From Bacillota bacterium (lineage in GTDB: Bacteria; Bacillota; UBA4882; UBA8346), in contig JAEYGI010000002.1 in NCBI GenBank assembly GCA_023402395.1, forward strand, positions 248,001 through 312,000: 64,000 bases of DNA. Direction: 5' to 3'. Both the position numbers and the translations under genes were made by a program. Positions within the stretch are counted from its first letter, which is position 1. Every line of letters starts with the position of its first letter. This document shows, piece by piece, positions 35,352 through 43,494 of the stretch. Below the pieces are notes generated by a model, which searched no databases, was not told the origin of the DNA, and worked only from the letters and a program-made list of their open reading frames with translations.

Positions 35352-35473
35352 AGCGTAAAAACCCCGGCCGGGGGCCGGGGTCGTCGCTAAAGCTCAGAGA
35401 AGCAAGGATAAAGTCGGGGCCGCTGGTTTTGGGAGCGGTAGGTTCGAAGAACGACTTTAGCCTGGCTTTTTGG
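35352..35473 (+). ncRNA. candidate structured RNA / leader element, copy 1
   Basis: The order is: AGCG/CGCT helix enclosing a GC hairpin (ACCCCGGCC/GGCCGGGGT, 35361-35381); an 18-base block AAAGCTCAGAGAAGCAAG; a 7-bp stem AAAGTCG (35410-35416)/CGACTTT (35452-35458) enclosing a small CCGCT/AGCGG hairpin; and an outer pairing AGAAGC (35398-35403) with GCTTTT (35465-35470). The same layout with different stem sequences recurs at 57402-57528. It ends next to the ribosome binding site of the aminotransferase fusion gene, so it is placed to regulate it. Confidence 0.6.
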
Positions 35474-35486
35474 TATGGAGGAGAAA

Positions 35487-38096
35487 ATGCACCCTTTCGC
35501 GGAATATGTCAACCCAGTGCTGGCCAAGCGGCTCCATCAACTGAACATGGACAAGCAGTTCCTCCGGGGCTCGGGATGCGAACTGACCGACGTCGACGGC
35601 CAAACCTACCTTGATTTCATCGCCTCGTACGGCGCGTTGCCATTCGGATTCAATCACCCCGAGATCTGGGAGTCCATTGCAGCGATCTACCATGGCATGG
35701 AACCCAGCTTCGTGCAGCCGGCGGCGCTGGAAGCCGCCGGGCGCCTGGCCGAGGCATTGATCCGGGTGGCGCCGGATGGCCTGAAGTATGTCACTTTTGC
35801 CAACAGCGGGGCGGAAGCCAATGAAGCCGCTTTCAAGCTGGCGCGGATCTTTACCAAACGCCACGGGATTCTGACCACGAACAACAGCTTTCACGGCAAA
35901 ACCCTCGGCGCGCTGTCCGCCACCGGCAAGGACTCGTACCAGAAAGGCTTTGGCGCTCCGGTCCCCGGATTCGACCGGATCCCCTATGGCGATCTGGAGT
36001 CGCTGGAGGCCGCCTTGCGGGCCAAGCCCGATTATTACGCCGCGTTTATCGTGGAACCGATCCAGGGGGAGGGGGGCATCATTCTGCCGCCCGACGGCTA
36101 TCTCCGGGCCGCGTTGGAGCTTTGCCACAGTTACGGAACCCTGCTGATTGCCGACGAGGTCCAGACCGGACTGGGACGGACCGGAAAACTGTTCGCTTGC
36201 GAATATGAGGGGATCACCCCCGATATCGTGACGCTGGCCAAGGCGCTGGGCGGCGGGCTGGTACCGGTAGGCGCCTGCCTCTGCACCGCCGCGGTATACA
36301 CCGACGACTTTGGGAACAAACATTCCTCGACCTTTGCCGGGAACACCCTGGCGTGCCGGGTCGGGCTGAAGGTGCTGGAGTTGTTGACCCGGAATGATCG
36401 GGAGTTGTTGAAGCAAGTGGCGGCCAACGGCGAGTACCTGCTGGAACGGCTCACCGTGCTGCAGCGGCGTTATCCGAACGTAATCGCTGCGGTCCGGGGC
36501 AAAGGTTTGATGCTTGGGCTGGAGTTGGGAGTCACCCCGGAAAATCTGGGCGATTCGTTGCTCGGCGTGATGGCCGATCAAGAATTTCTGTCGCCGGTGG
36601 TCTCCAGTTACCTGTTGAACGTGGAAAAGCTGCGGGTGGCGCCCACCCTCAACGGAGCCTCGGTGATCCGTCTCGAACCGCCGCTGGTGATTAGCCGCGA
36701 GGAATGCGAACGGGCGGTGGCGTCCATTGAGCGGATGGCGGTCCGGCTGGCCGAGGGCAATACCGCCAATTTCCTGGCGCATCTGGTCGGGTCCGAGCAG
36801 CCGACCTTGACCCTCGCGCCGCCTCGGCCCAAACCGGCGGTCCGGCCCGAACCCGGCGACGGGCGTTTCGCTTTCCTGGTTCATCCGCTGTATCTCAAGA
36901 ACTATATCGAGTTCGACGAGTCGCTGCAAGTCTTCTCCGAGCGGCAGATGGGCGATCTGGTCAGCCGTTGGAATGATTTCATCGAACCGTTCGTGATCTC
37001 CAAGGCCCGGATCACCTCCCGGACCGGACAGTCGATCTATGGCGAGTTTATCGCCGTCTGCCGGACCTCGGAAGAATTGATGGAGATGCCCAAGGAACAA
37101 GTGATGAAGGAACTGGGGGCAGCGGTGGAACTGGCCCGGGACCGGGGCGCCGGAATCGTCGGGCTGGGCGCCTATACCTCGGTGGTGACCAAGGGCGGCC
37201 GGGATCTGCGCAATCTGGGCGTGGCGCTGACCACCGGCAACAGTTATACGGTGGCCGCCGCCGCCGAGGCCGTCCTGGAGGCTGCCCGCCGGCTGGAGAT
37301 TCCGGTGCCGGAGGCGAAGGCGGCCGTAGTGGGTGCCACCGGCTCCATCGGCCGGGCGGTGGCGATGCTGATTGCCGAGAAAGTCCAGTCGCTGGTGCTG
37401 ATCGGCAATCCCAACAATCAGGAGCATAGCCGGCGCCGGCTGATGAAGGTGGCGGCCGAGATTTATCAGTACCTGAACCGGGGCGAGCTGAAGAACGGCG
37501 GCGCTATCGCCGACTTTGTCAAAAATCATCCCCAGGCGCCGCGGCCCGGGGCGGATCTGGAGGAATACCAAGCCTTTGCCGAGGCGGTGGCCGGCCGGTC
37601 GCCGCTGATATATTCGATTGATCTGGAAAAGTATTTGCCTGCCGCCGACCTGGTGGTCACCGCCACCAGTCAGGTGAACAGCCTGATCACGCCGGAGATG
37701 CTGAAGTTCGGCGCAATTGTCTGCGACGTGGCCCGGCCGGCCGACGTCAGCGTGGAGGTGCGCGAGGCCCGGCCCGATGTGCTGGTGATCGATGGCGGAG
37801 TGGTGGCGCTGCCGGGTATGCCGGATTTGGGCTTTAATTTTGGATTTGAGAAGGGCCTCGCCTATGCCTGCATGTCGGAAACGATGATGCTGGCCCTGGA
37901 GCATGAATACCGCCATTACAGCCTGGGGATCGATATCGGCATAGAGACCATCGATCTCACCAAACGGCTGGCGTTGAAGCACGGCTTCAAACTAGCCGGG
38001 CTGCGCAGTTTCGACCGCCCCTTATCACCGGAGGCGTGGGAGTCGGTGGTCCGGTCCCGGGTGCGGTTGGATGACAAGACGGCGGCCAGTTTGTAA
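35487..38096 (+). CDS. fusion: class-III aminotransferase + acyl-ACP-reductase-like oxidoreductase
   Basis: An 869-residue two-part protein. Residues 1 to about 430 are a class-III PLP aminotransferase (ANSGAEANEAAFKLAR, FIVEPIQGEGGI, LIADEVQTGLGRTG, PLP lysine K252 in LAKALGGGLVPVG). Residues about 465-860 resemble the long-chain acyl-ACP reductase of cyanobacteria: ITSRTGQSIYGEFIAV, a Rossmann loop VVGATGSIGRAVA near 615, and a candidate catalytic cysteine C746 in GAIVCDVARPADV. Chemically the reductase could make an aldehyde that the aminotransferase converts to an amine; this is inference. The ATG at 35487 follows GGAGGAG. It is monocistronic between the RNA-like element and a terminator. 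Confidence 0.8.
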   Translation: MHPFAEYVNPVLAKRLHQLNMDKQFLRGSGCELTDVDGQTYLDFIASYGALPFGFNHPEIWESIAAIYHGMEPSFVQPAALEAAGRLAEALIRVAPDGLKYVTFANSGAEANEAAFKLARIFTKRHGILTTNNSFHGKTLGALSATGKDSYQKGFGAPVPGFDRIPYGDLESLEAALRAKPDYYAAFIVEPIQGEGGIILPPDGYLRAALELCHSYGTLLIADEVQTGLGRTGKLFACEYEGITPDIVTLAKALGGGLVPVGACLCTAAVYTDDFGNKHSSTFAGNTLACRVGLKVLELLTRNDRELLKQVAANGEYLLERLTVLQRRYPNVIAAVRGKGLMLGLELGVTPENLGDSLLGVMADQEFLSPVVSSYLLNVEKLRVAPTLNGASVIRLEPPLVISREECERAVASIERMAVRLAEGNTANFLAHLVGSEQPTLTLAPPRPKPAVRPEPGDGRFAFLVHPLYLKNYIEFDESLQVFSERQMGDLVSRWNDFIEPFVISKARITSRTGQSIYGEFIAVCRTSEELMEMPKEQVMKELGAAVELARDRGAGIVGLGAYTSVVTKGGRDLRNLGVALTTGNSYTVAAAAEAVLEAARRLEIPVPEAKAAVVGATGSIGRAVAMLIAEKVQSLVLIGNPNNQEHSRRRLMKVAAEIYQYLNRGELKNGGAIADFVKNHPQAPRPGADLEEYQAFAEAVAGRSPLIYSIDLEKYLPAADLVVTATSQVNSLITPEMLKFGAIVCDVARPADVSVEVREARPDVLVIDGGVVALPGMPDLGFNFGFEKGLAYACMSETMMLALEHEYRHYSLGIDIGIETIDLTKRLALKHGFKLAGLRSFDRPLSPEAWESVVRSRVRLDDKTAASL

Positions 38097-38125
38097 CAGG
38101 GAACAAGCAAACCTGATTTGAATGG

Positions 38126-38158
38126 AAAACCCCGGCGTGTAAAGGATGCCGGGGTTTT
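38126..38158. terminator. bidirectional intrinsic terminator
   Basis: AAAACCCCGGC (38126-38136) and GCCGGGGTTTT (38148-38158) form an 11-bp stem with A/T flanks. It separates the fusion gene from the convergent toxin gene and can serve both. Confidence 0.85.
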
Positions 38159-38608
38159 AATTTTCCTCAGGAATGATGACCTGAATTGCGGCGGTGGCTT
38201 TGGCGATCTCCCGGTCAAAGGTGATGAACGCCGAGGCGTGATGGATGATTCCGGTGGCTAATTGTAAAGCGTCAGGCGTTTTTAAGCCGTAAGTCGTCCG
38301 TAACGCGGCGGCTTTATCCGCCACCGCCGCATCAATGGAGGGAATGGTAAGATTGGGAAAGTTGACAAGAAGTAGTTTATAGGCATAAGCGACATCTTCA
38401 AGCCCCAAACGACGAGGGTGACTCATGATCTCCGTAATGGTAATCGGGGAGGTTAGTGCATTAATCTGTCCCTGATTCACCAAGTCAAAGAGTTCATCCA
38501 CAGTTCGGGCGAAGGATGGATAGCGATTGCTTTCAATGTGATAGATAAAACAGCAGGTGTCAATCGTGACCAGTTTGGCTTCACGGAGCAGATCGGCTAT
38601 TTTTCCAT
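38157..38608 (-). CDS. PIN-domain toxin (VapC-like) with apparent one-base frameshift near its start
   Basis: The open frame runs on upstream of the first usable start and encodes a normal PIN N-terminus (LVTIDTCCFIYHIESN, with the first active-site aspartate) and later acidic residues (SPITITEIM, TPDALQLATGII, FITFDREI). No start codon exists in this frame before the antitoxin stop. A good ATG at 38608 lies one base out of frame, just before a run of five A (38604-38600 on the minus strand). With six A the protein would read MEKIADLLREAKLVTIDT. So a one-base deletion, a sequence error or programmed slippage is likely. VapC-type toxins cleave RNA. Confidence 0.65.
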
Positions 38609-38835
38609 GAAGCCCTTTCTTCTTTCACATATTCAACCGGATCAACGCTCTCCCAGATCTCGGAACGAAGGTTGCGCAAGGCCTCGCTAAAATTGGCCGG
38701 CCGCTTCAGCATATGAATGGTCCCCAGTTCGTCAACTTCGATCAAAAGGTCATCGCCCTCTTTTAGCCCAACTTTTTTTCGAATTTCTACCGGGATAATC
38801 AAGGTGCCTCTTTTTCCAATTTTCGCTACAGACAT
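38581..38835 (-). CDS. AbrB/MazE-type antitoxin
   Basis: An 84-residue SpoVT-AbrB-fold protein (AKIGKRGTLIIPVEIRKKVGLKEGDDLLIEV) with a C-terminal tail that would bind the toxin. GGGAGGA precedes the ATG. Its last residues (RASWKNSRSAP) follow the same A-run as the toxin start; with one more A it would end about ten codons earlier, at TAG, giving the usual short overlap of antitoxin and toxin genes. Confidence 0.8.
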   Translation of the reverse strand: MSVAKIGKRGTLIIPVEIRKKVGLKEGDDLLIEVDELGTIHMLKRPANFSEALRNLRSEIWESVDPVEYVKEERASWKNSRSAP

Positions 38836-39240
38836 TTTCTGATTCCTCCCGACATTATTATATGAATTCCGAATTGTTTAGTCAACCGTAAACGGAATGG
38901 TTCAATAAGCCGGAATGATTCGGATTGCTGGGCGCTCGGATTGAGAAACGGTTTCATACAGTTTGGGAAATGTCCTGGAAATTAGACGGGATATGATCGA
39001 AATGGCGTTGAAAAGGATAATAACTCGCCCGGACGACCGTCAAACCCAACCCACCGCAATTTTCGGGAGTTGAAGAACCGAGCAGGATAAAAACGGAATC
39101 GTGTTGAACATCTCTGAAGCGGACGGCAGATTATTTGACAGGAAGCACGGAGCCAGCCCGGATTATTTTTTACAGATCCGGGGGCTTCTTAACCGCTGAA
39201 GGGTAATCTTCGGTTAGTGAATTATTTCATTTAGTAAATG
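38836..39240. other. intergenic, nothing recognised
   Basis: About 400 bases between the antitoxin and the repeat region. No frame, RNA or regulatory signal was supported, apart from a CATTTAGTAAATG palindrome at 39228-39240 that leads into the repeats. Confidence 0.4.
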
Positions 39241-39503
39241 AATATGGATATTTTGTTGTTAAATCATTTCATTGAGTAAAAGAATGTGGATATTCAGTAA
39301 CTAAATGTGGATATTCTGTGAATAAATGAACTGGGGGAACTACTCCCAATCCACATTTAGTAATAGAATGTGGATATTTAGTTGCTGAATCATTTCATTG
39401 AGTAAAAGAATGTGGATATTTAGTAACTAAATGTGGATATTCTGTGGATAAATGAACCGGGGGAACTGCTCCCAATCCACATTTAGTAATAGAATGTGGA
39501 TAA
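39241..39503. repeat. 126-bp tandem duplication with a cluster of DnaA-box-like sites
   Basis: Two copies of an AT-rich 126-base unit (CATTTCATTGAGTAAAAGAA starts at 39265 and 39391). TGTGGATAA, the exact complement of the DnaA box TTATCCACA, lies at 39443 and 39495. TGTGGATAT, one base different, lies at 39285, 39306, 39369, 39411 and 39432, with inverted AATCCACA near 39349 and 39475. Pairs of sites are 21 bases apart. TTTAGTAACTAAA palindromes separate them. No dnaA, dnaN or plasmid replication gene is near. Confidence 0.8.
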
Positions 39504-39675
39504 CAGGGGTTTATCCCAAACCCTTTTAAAAGCCATGTGAGAAAGTCTGCCAGTAGATAGACGTTAGCCGCGCGAAAAGATTCTGAATCCGGCTTTATCC
39601 CTTGCTTCGCTGAGCTTTTGGTGCAACCCGCGCCAAAGGCCGGGGTCTATCACAACGCTTTTAAGGAGGGCTGTG

Positions 39676-40866
39676 ATGTCCGATCTGCTGCGGAAGCTGA
39701 AAGTGCCCCTGCTGGCGGTGATGGCGCATCTGGCGGCCTTTGTTCAGTTCGAGCTTCAAAAAGGGGCTTCCCCGTTGCCTTCCCAATGGGAGATCCAGTT
39801 CAGTCTGGCCGTTGGCGTCTCGCTGCTGGCCTCCTTGGCGCTCGGCTTCACCCGCCACCAGGGTCTGATCTGGCTGTGGCTCACCCTCCGGGGCGGGATT
39901 CTGCTGCTGGTGGGGATCCCGATGGGCCGTTATCTCGGCGTGGAGATGACCCTGTTGACGGCATTGCTGATCGAAGCCGTCGCCTATACCAAGTTCGCCG
40001 AGGGCCTCATCTTCGCCGCGGCCTATCTGGCGCTGTTCTTGTTCAGCCAGGGCCGCCTGAAGGCCTGGGAGGTTCAATTGCCGGCGCCGACGGCCCACGA
40101 TCTGTTTTCGCTGTTGATCTACGCCATCTTCGTCATCGCCCTCGCCCAATCGTGGCGCCCCCAGAATCATTCCTCCCTGAAGGAAATGAAGCGCCTGTTC
40201 CACGAAGCCACGCTGCGGCTGGCGGAGACCAATATTCAACTGCAGGATTACGCGGCCCTGGTCGAGCAGCAATCGGCGATCAACGAGCGAAAGCGGCTGA
40301 GCCGGGAGATCCATGACGCCCTCGGCTATACCTTCGCCAATCTGGTGATGATGTTGGAAGCGGCTTTGAGCCTGGTGGAGGAGGGAGCCGCGGAACTCCC
40401 TGACCATCTGGCCCGGACCCGCGATCAGGCTAAGGAAGGGTTGCTGGAGGTGCGGCGCGCCTTGCAGTTGTTCCGCTCCGAGCAAAGCGGGCCCAAGGGG
40501 CTGACCGCGGTCAGGAACCTGATCGAGGCCTTTACCAAGGCCACCAATATCCCGGTGGAGCTGAATCTGGGCGACGCCCCGCTTTTTCTGGGCGGCGAAG
40601 CCGACCTGGCCGTCTACCGGCTGGTGCAGGAAGGACTGACCAATGCCATCCGCCATGGCAAAGCCAGTGAAATTTACATCTCGTTTTACCGGAAGGATAA
40701 CGGGGTCTGTATCTATATCAAGGACAACGGGATCGGAGCCGGCCTGATCGAGGACGGGTTCGGCCTGAAGGGCATGCGGGAGCGGATCGAGCGGCTGGGC
40801 GGCCATTTGGCCATCGACACCCAACCGGGCGAAGGGTTTAAGCTCAACGTCTGGATCCCGTTGTGA
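39676..40866 (+). CDS. NarL/LiaS-type sensor histidine kinase (module 1)
   Basis: A 396-residue kinase with about five or six membrane segments in the first 165 residues, a coiled linker, a HisKA_3 dimerisation domain with H213 (LSREIHDALGYTFANL) and an ATPase domain (LVQEGLTNAIRHG, IKDNGIGAG, GFGLKGMRERIERLGG). The ATG at 39676 is preferred, five bases after GGAGGG. It is a paralogue of the kinase at 57644, with the same order of neighbours (response regulator, sugar binding protein, two permeases). It probably senses a sugar acid or its uptake; the signal is unknown. Confidence 0.9.
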   Translation: MSDLLRKLKVPLLAVMAHLAAFVQFELQKGASPLPSQWEIQFSLAVGVSLLASLALGFTRHQGLIWLWLTLRGGILLLVGIPMGRYLGVEMTLLTALLIEAVAYTKFAEGLIFAAAYLALFLFSQGRLKAWEVQLPAPTAHDLFSLLIYAIFVIALAQSWRPQNHSSLKEMKRLFHEATLRLAETNIQLQDYAALVEQQSAINERKRLSREIHDALGYTFANLVMMLEAALSLVEEGAAELPDHLARTRDQAKEGLLEVRRALQLFRSEQSGPKGLTAVRNLIEAFTKATNIPVELNLGDAPLFLGGEADLAVYRLVQEGLTNAIRHGKASEIYISFYRKDNGVCIYIKDNGIGAGLIEDGFGLKGMRERIERLGGHLAIDTQPGEGFKLNVWIPL

Positions 40867-40884
40867 TCAGCATCAGGAGGAATC

Positions 40885-41562
40885 ATGGAAAAGAATGCGG
40901 ATAAGATCAGAGTATTGCTGGTGGACGATCAGACCCTGTTCGTGGAGAGCCTGAAGACCGTGCTGCGCGCCAAGGCCAAGGACATAACGGTGGTCGGCGT
41001 CGCCTGCCAGGGCGACGAGGCCGTCGCATTGGTGGCGGAGCACCGTCCGGACGTGGTGCTGATGGATGTGCGGATGCCGGGAATGGACGGCGTCGAGGCC
41101 ACCCGGCGCATCAAGGCCCGGTTCCCCGAGACCCGGGTGCTAATGCTGACCACCTTCGATGACGACGAATACGTCCTGGAAGCCGTCAAGCTGGGAATTG
41201 TCGGGTACTTGCTCAAGGATACGCCGCCAGCCGAACTGATCACGGCCATCCGGGCGGTCTGCGAGGGCGGAGTGATGATTTCCCCGAAGGTGGCCGCCAA
41301 AATCGTAGCCCAATTCGCCAATCCGTCCGGAAAGGGAGCGGGCGCCGAAACCGAAACCCAAGGGACCGCCTTTGATCTGAGCAACCGCGAGAAAGAGGTG
41401 CTGCGGCTGCTGGGCCGGGGCTTTAACAACAAGGAAATCGCCGCCCAGCTCTTCATCGCCGAACAGACCGTCAAAAATCATATCAGTGTCATCTATTCCA
41501 AATTGGGCGTGCATGACCGGTTGCAAGCCTACCGCCTGGCCAAGGAGATTGGAATCACCTGA
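40885..41562 (+). CDS. NarL/LuxR-type response regulator (module 1)
   Basis: A 225-residue regulator: receiver domain with D61 (VVLMDVRMPGMDG) and lysine in YLLKDTPP, then a LuxR-type helix-turn-helix (LSNREKEVLRLLGRGFNNKE and AEQTVKNHISVIYSKLGVHD). AGGAGG precedes the ATG, 18 bases after the kinase. It likely activates the sugar ABC/uronide genes downstream. Confidence 0.93.
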   Translation: MEKNADKIRVLLVDDQTLFVESLKTVLRAKAKDITVVGVACQGDEAVALVAEHRPDVVLMDVRMPGMDGVEATRRIKARFPETRVLMLTTFDDDEYVLEAVKLGIVGYLLKDTPPAELITAIRAVCEGGVMISPKVAAKIVAQFANPSGKGAGAETETQGTAFDLSNREKEVLRLLGRGFNNKEIAAQLFIAEQTVKNHISVIYSKLGVHDRLQAYRLAKEIGIT

Positions 41563-41567
41563 GGCCG

Positions 41568-41895
41568 GAAGTTAAAAGTCAAAAGTCGGAAGTCAGGAGT
41601 GCTTTGAAAAGACCCCAGGGGTGAGGGCGTTGACCCACAATGCCGACCTGCCCCGTTCCTGACTCCTGGCTCCTAACTTCTGACTCCGATTACTAACCAA
41701 CAACCACCGATTCCGAATCACCACCACTGACCATCCCCCTTCCCCGCCAGTACTCCAGTACCAAAAACTCATTTCAAAAACAGTACCCGGATATCACGTT
41801 AACAAAATTGAAATATGATAAGCTACTATTGAAGGTTGATAAAAGGCACGCCAGAAACAACCTGCAATCAAAGAAATGGAAAGGGAGGACCGAAA
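41568..41895. other. intergenic with inverted repeat of short direct repeats
   Basis: AAGTTAAAAGTCAAAAGTCG-type repeats (41571-41600) face a complementary block (GACTCCTGGCTCC region, 41659-41690). Between them lies a fragment resembling the right end of the MITE-like element (GGGGTGAGGGCG, near 41620). No gene; the AGGGAGGA site before the next start is at about 41882-41889. Confidence 0.5.
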
Positions 41896-43176
41896 GTGAA
41901 GCGATCAGTTATCCTAATGTTGCTGCTGGGGTTAATCGTCACGCTCGTCCCCAGCGTCTTTGGAGCGGGCCCCATCGAGTTGAACTATTATTCCTGGGAC
42001 GATCCGGCCAACAAACCGATTGTCGATTACTACAATGCCAGCCAGAAAGCGATCTTCGTCAAAGCGACCTATCTGCCGACGGCCGAATATGAAGCCAAAA
42101 TCATCACTTTGCTGGCGGGCGGCGCCAATATCGACTGTTTCATGCAGAAACGGCAGGCGGATATGTTCGCCGAGGTGGCCAACGGCAGCGTGGAACCGCT
42201 CGACAGTTACGCGACCAAGGCCAAGTATGACCTGGAGGCGATCCGGCCTTATCTCGGCCAGGTCATGGTCAACAAGAAACTGTACGCCATTCCGTTCCGT
42301 GGCGCCGGATATTACACCTACTACAACAAAAAGCTCTTCGCCGCGGCCAACGAACCGACGCCCACCGAATACGTAACCAAGGGCCAGTGGACCTGGGATA
42401 AATTCGCCGAGGTCGCCAAGAAGCTCTCCTCCGGCGACGGCAAGCAATATGGCGCCTTTATCCATAGCTGGCCGCAGATCACGTTGTTCCCGGCGATTCA
42501 GGAAGGGGTCGATTTTATTACCCCCGACGGCCACATCGATATCAATGCCAAAGCCGTGCTCTATAGCATGCGGATGCGCAAGAGCCTGGAGAAGTCCAAG
42601 GCGATCATGTCCCTTTCGGAGCAGATGGCGACCAGAATGCACTATTCCACCGCATTTTACAACGGCAACGTGGCCATGGTGGTCATGGGCGAATGGTTCC
42701 CCGGCTACCTGATCAAGGGCCGCGACAGCAATCTCTTGAAAGGGTTCGCCTTCAATGACTGGGCGCTGACCCGGGTGCCCGCCAACAACGCGCAGAAGTA
42801 CATCACCATGGGGGTCTGCACCTTCAACCATATTAGCGCCCGATCCAAGAAAAAGGACGCCGCCTTCAAATTCATCTCCTGGATGGGCAGCGCCGCCGCT
42901 GGCCCAACCATTGCCAAAGCCGGCTTCCTGCCCGCGGTGATCGATAATAAGACCATGGACGTCCTGGCGGGCAGCGTGCCGGATCAGGAATCCCTGAAGT
43001 ATTGGACCGAAAAGGTCCCGGTCTTCCCGCAATGGTTCCATAAATACGGTTCCAAACTGGAGACCCAGGCGCTGAACCCGCTGCTGAGCCAGTATCTGAC
43101 CACTGACATGAACGACGGCGACTTCATCGCCGAGCTTGAAAATCAATGTAAAGAGATTATCAAATCGACCAAGTAA
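41896..43176 (+). CDS. sugar ABC transporter substrate-binding protein (module 1)
   Basis: A 426-residue family-1 extracellular binding protein. GTG at 41896 is chosen because GGGAGGA lies before it; the frame opens at 41836 without a site. The signal peptide (VILMLLLGLIVTLVPSVFGAG) has no lipobox cysteine, so the protein is predicted to be soluble in a periplasm. Family features include LNYYSWDDPANK, NKKLYAIPFRGAGYYTYYNK and FKFISWMG. The gene context (GH2 and GH88 enzymes) suggests glucuronide or unsaturated uronate oligosaccharides as ligand. Confidence 0.9.
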   Translation: MKRSVILMLLLGLIVTLVPSVFGAGPIELNYYSWDDPANKPIVDYYNASQKAIFVKATYLPTAEYEAKIITLLAGGANIDCFMQKRQADMFAEVANGSVEPLDSYATKAKYDLEAIRPYLGQVMVNKKLYAIPFRGAGYYTYYNKKLFAAANEPTPTEYVTKGQWTWDKFAEVAKKLSSGDGKQYGAFIHSWPQITLFPAIQEGVDFITPDGHIDINAKAVLYSMRMRKSLEKSKAIMSLSEQMATRMHYSTAFYNGNVAMVVMGEWFPGYLIKGRDSNLLKGFAFNDWALTRVPANNAQKYITMGVCTFNHISARSKKKDAAFKFISWMGSAAAGPTIAKAGFLPAVIDNKTMDVLAGSVPDQESLKYWTEKVPVFPQWFHKYGSKLETQALNPLLSQYLTTDMNDGDFIAELENQCKEIIKSTK

Positions 43177-43428
43177 GGCCCTCACCCATCGGGCCGTTTC
43201 AGAGCCGCCTGCCCTCTCCCATAACGCCCCAAATCAGGGGCTATGGGCGAGGGAAAAGTAGGCCTAAAATCTTAACAGCAAAGGTCTTAGGCCCACAATC
43301 CCCTCCCCCATAGCCCGTTCTTTGGGCGTGACGGGGGACCAGAGCCAGGAAGGCTCAAGTTCCGGCGTCCACGGATGGAGAACGCCGGGAGGGCAGGCAG
43401 CCTGAATCAACCCCAGGGGAGAGGGCGG
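43177..43428. repeat. MITE-like intergenic repeat, copy 2
   Basis: Begins directly after the stop of the binding protein with GGCCCTCACCC and ends with GAATCAACCCCAGGGGAGAGGGC. It shares the internal GCCGCCTGCCCTCTCCCAT segment, the TAGGCCTAAA segment and the GAATCAACCC end with copy 1 at 6146-6402. Inside are nested inverted repeats (GCCCCAAATCAGGGGCTATGG region). It lies between the binding-protein and permease genes and may lower downstream expression. Confidence 0.7.
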
Positions 43429-43494
43429 TTGGCGACGGCGCCGCCCCCCAACCACACCACCAATCGCTTTCAAAATGACAAGGAGCTTTAAACC

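Noticed and set aside
35457..37982. 841-codon minus-strand frame opposite the aminotransferase fusion
   Set aside because: Antisense shadow rich in His/Gln/Gly/Pro, with no recognisable domain; the plus-strand gene has clear motifs.
39241..39503. Chromosomal replication origin (oriC)
   Set aside because: DnaA boxes are present, but dnaA, dnaN, recF or gyr genes are not in the window, so oriC is not claimed.
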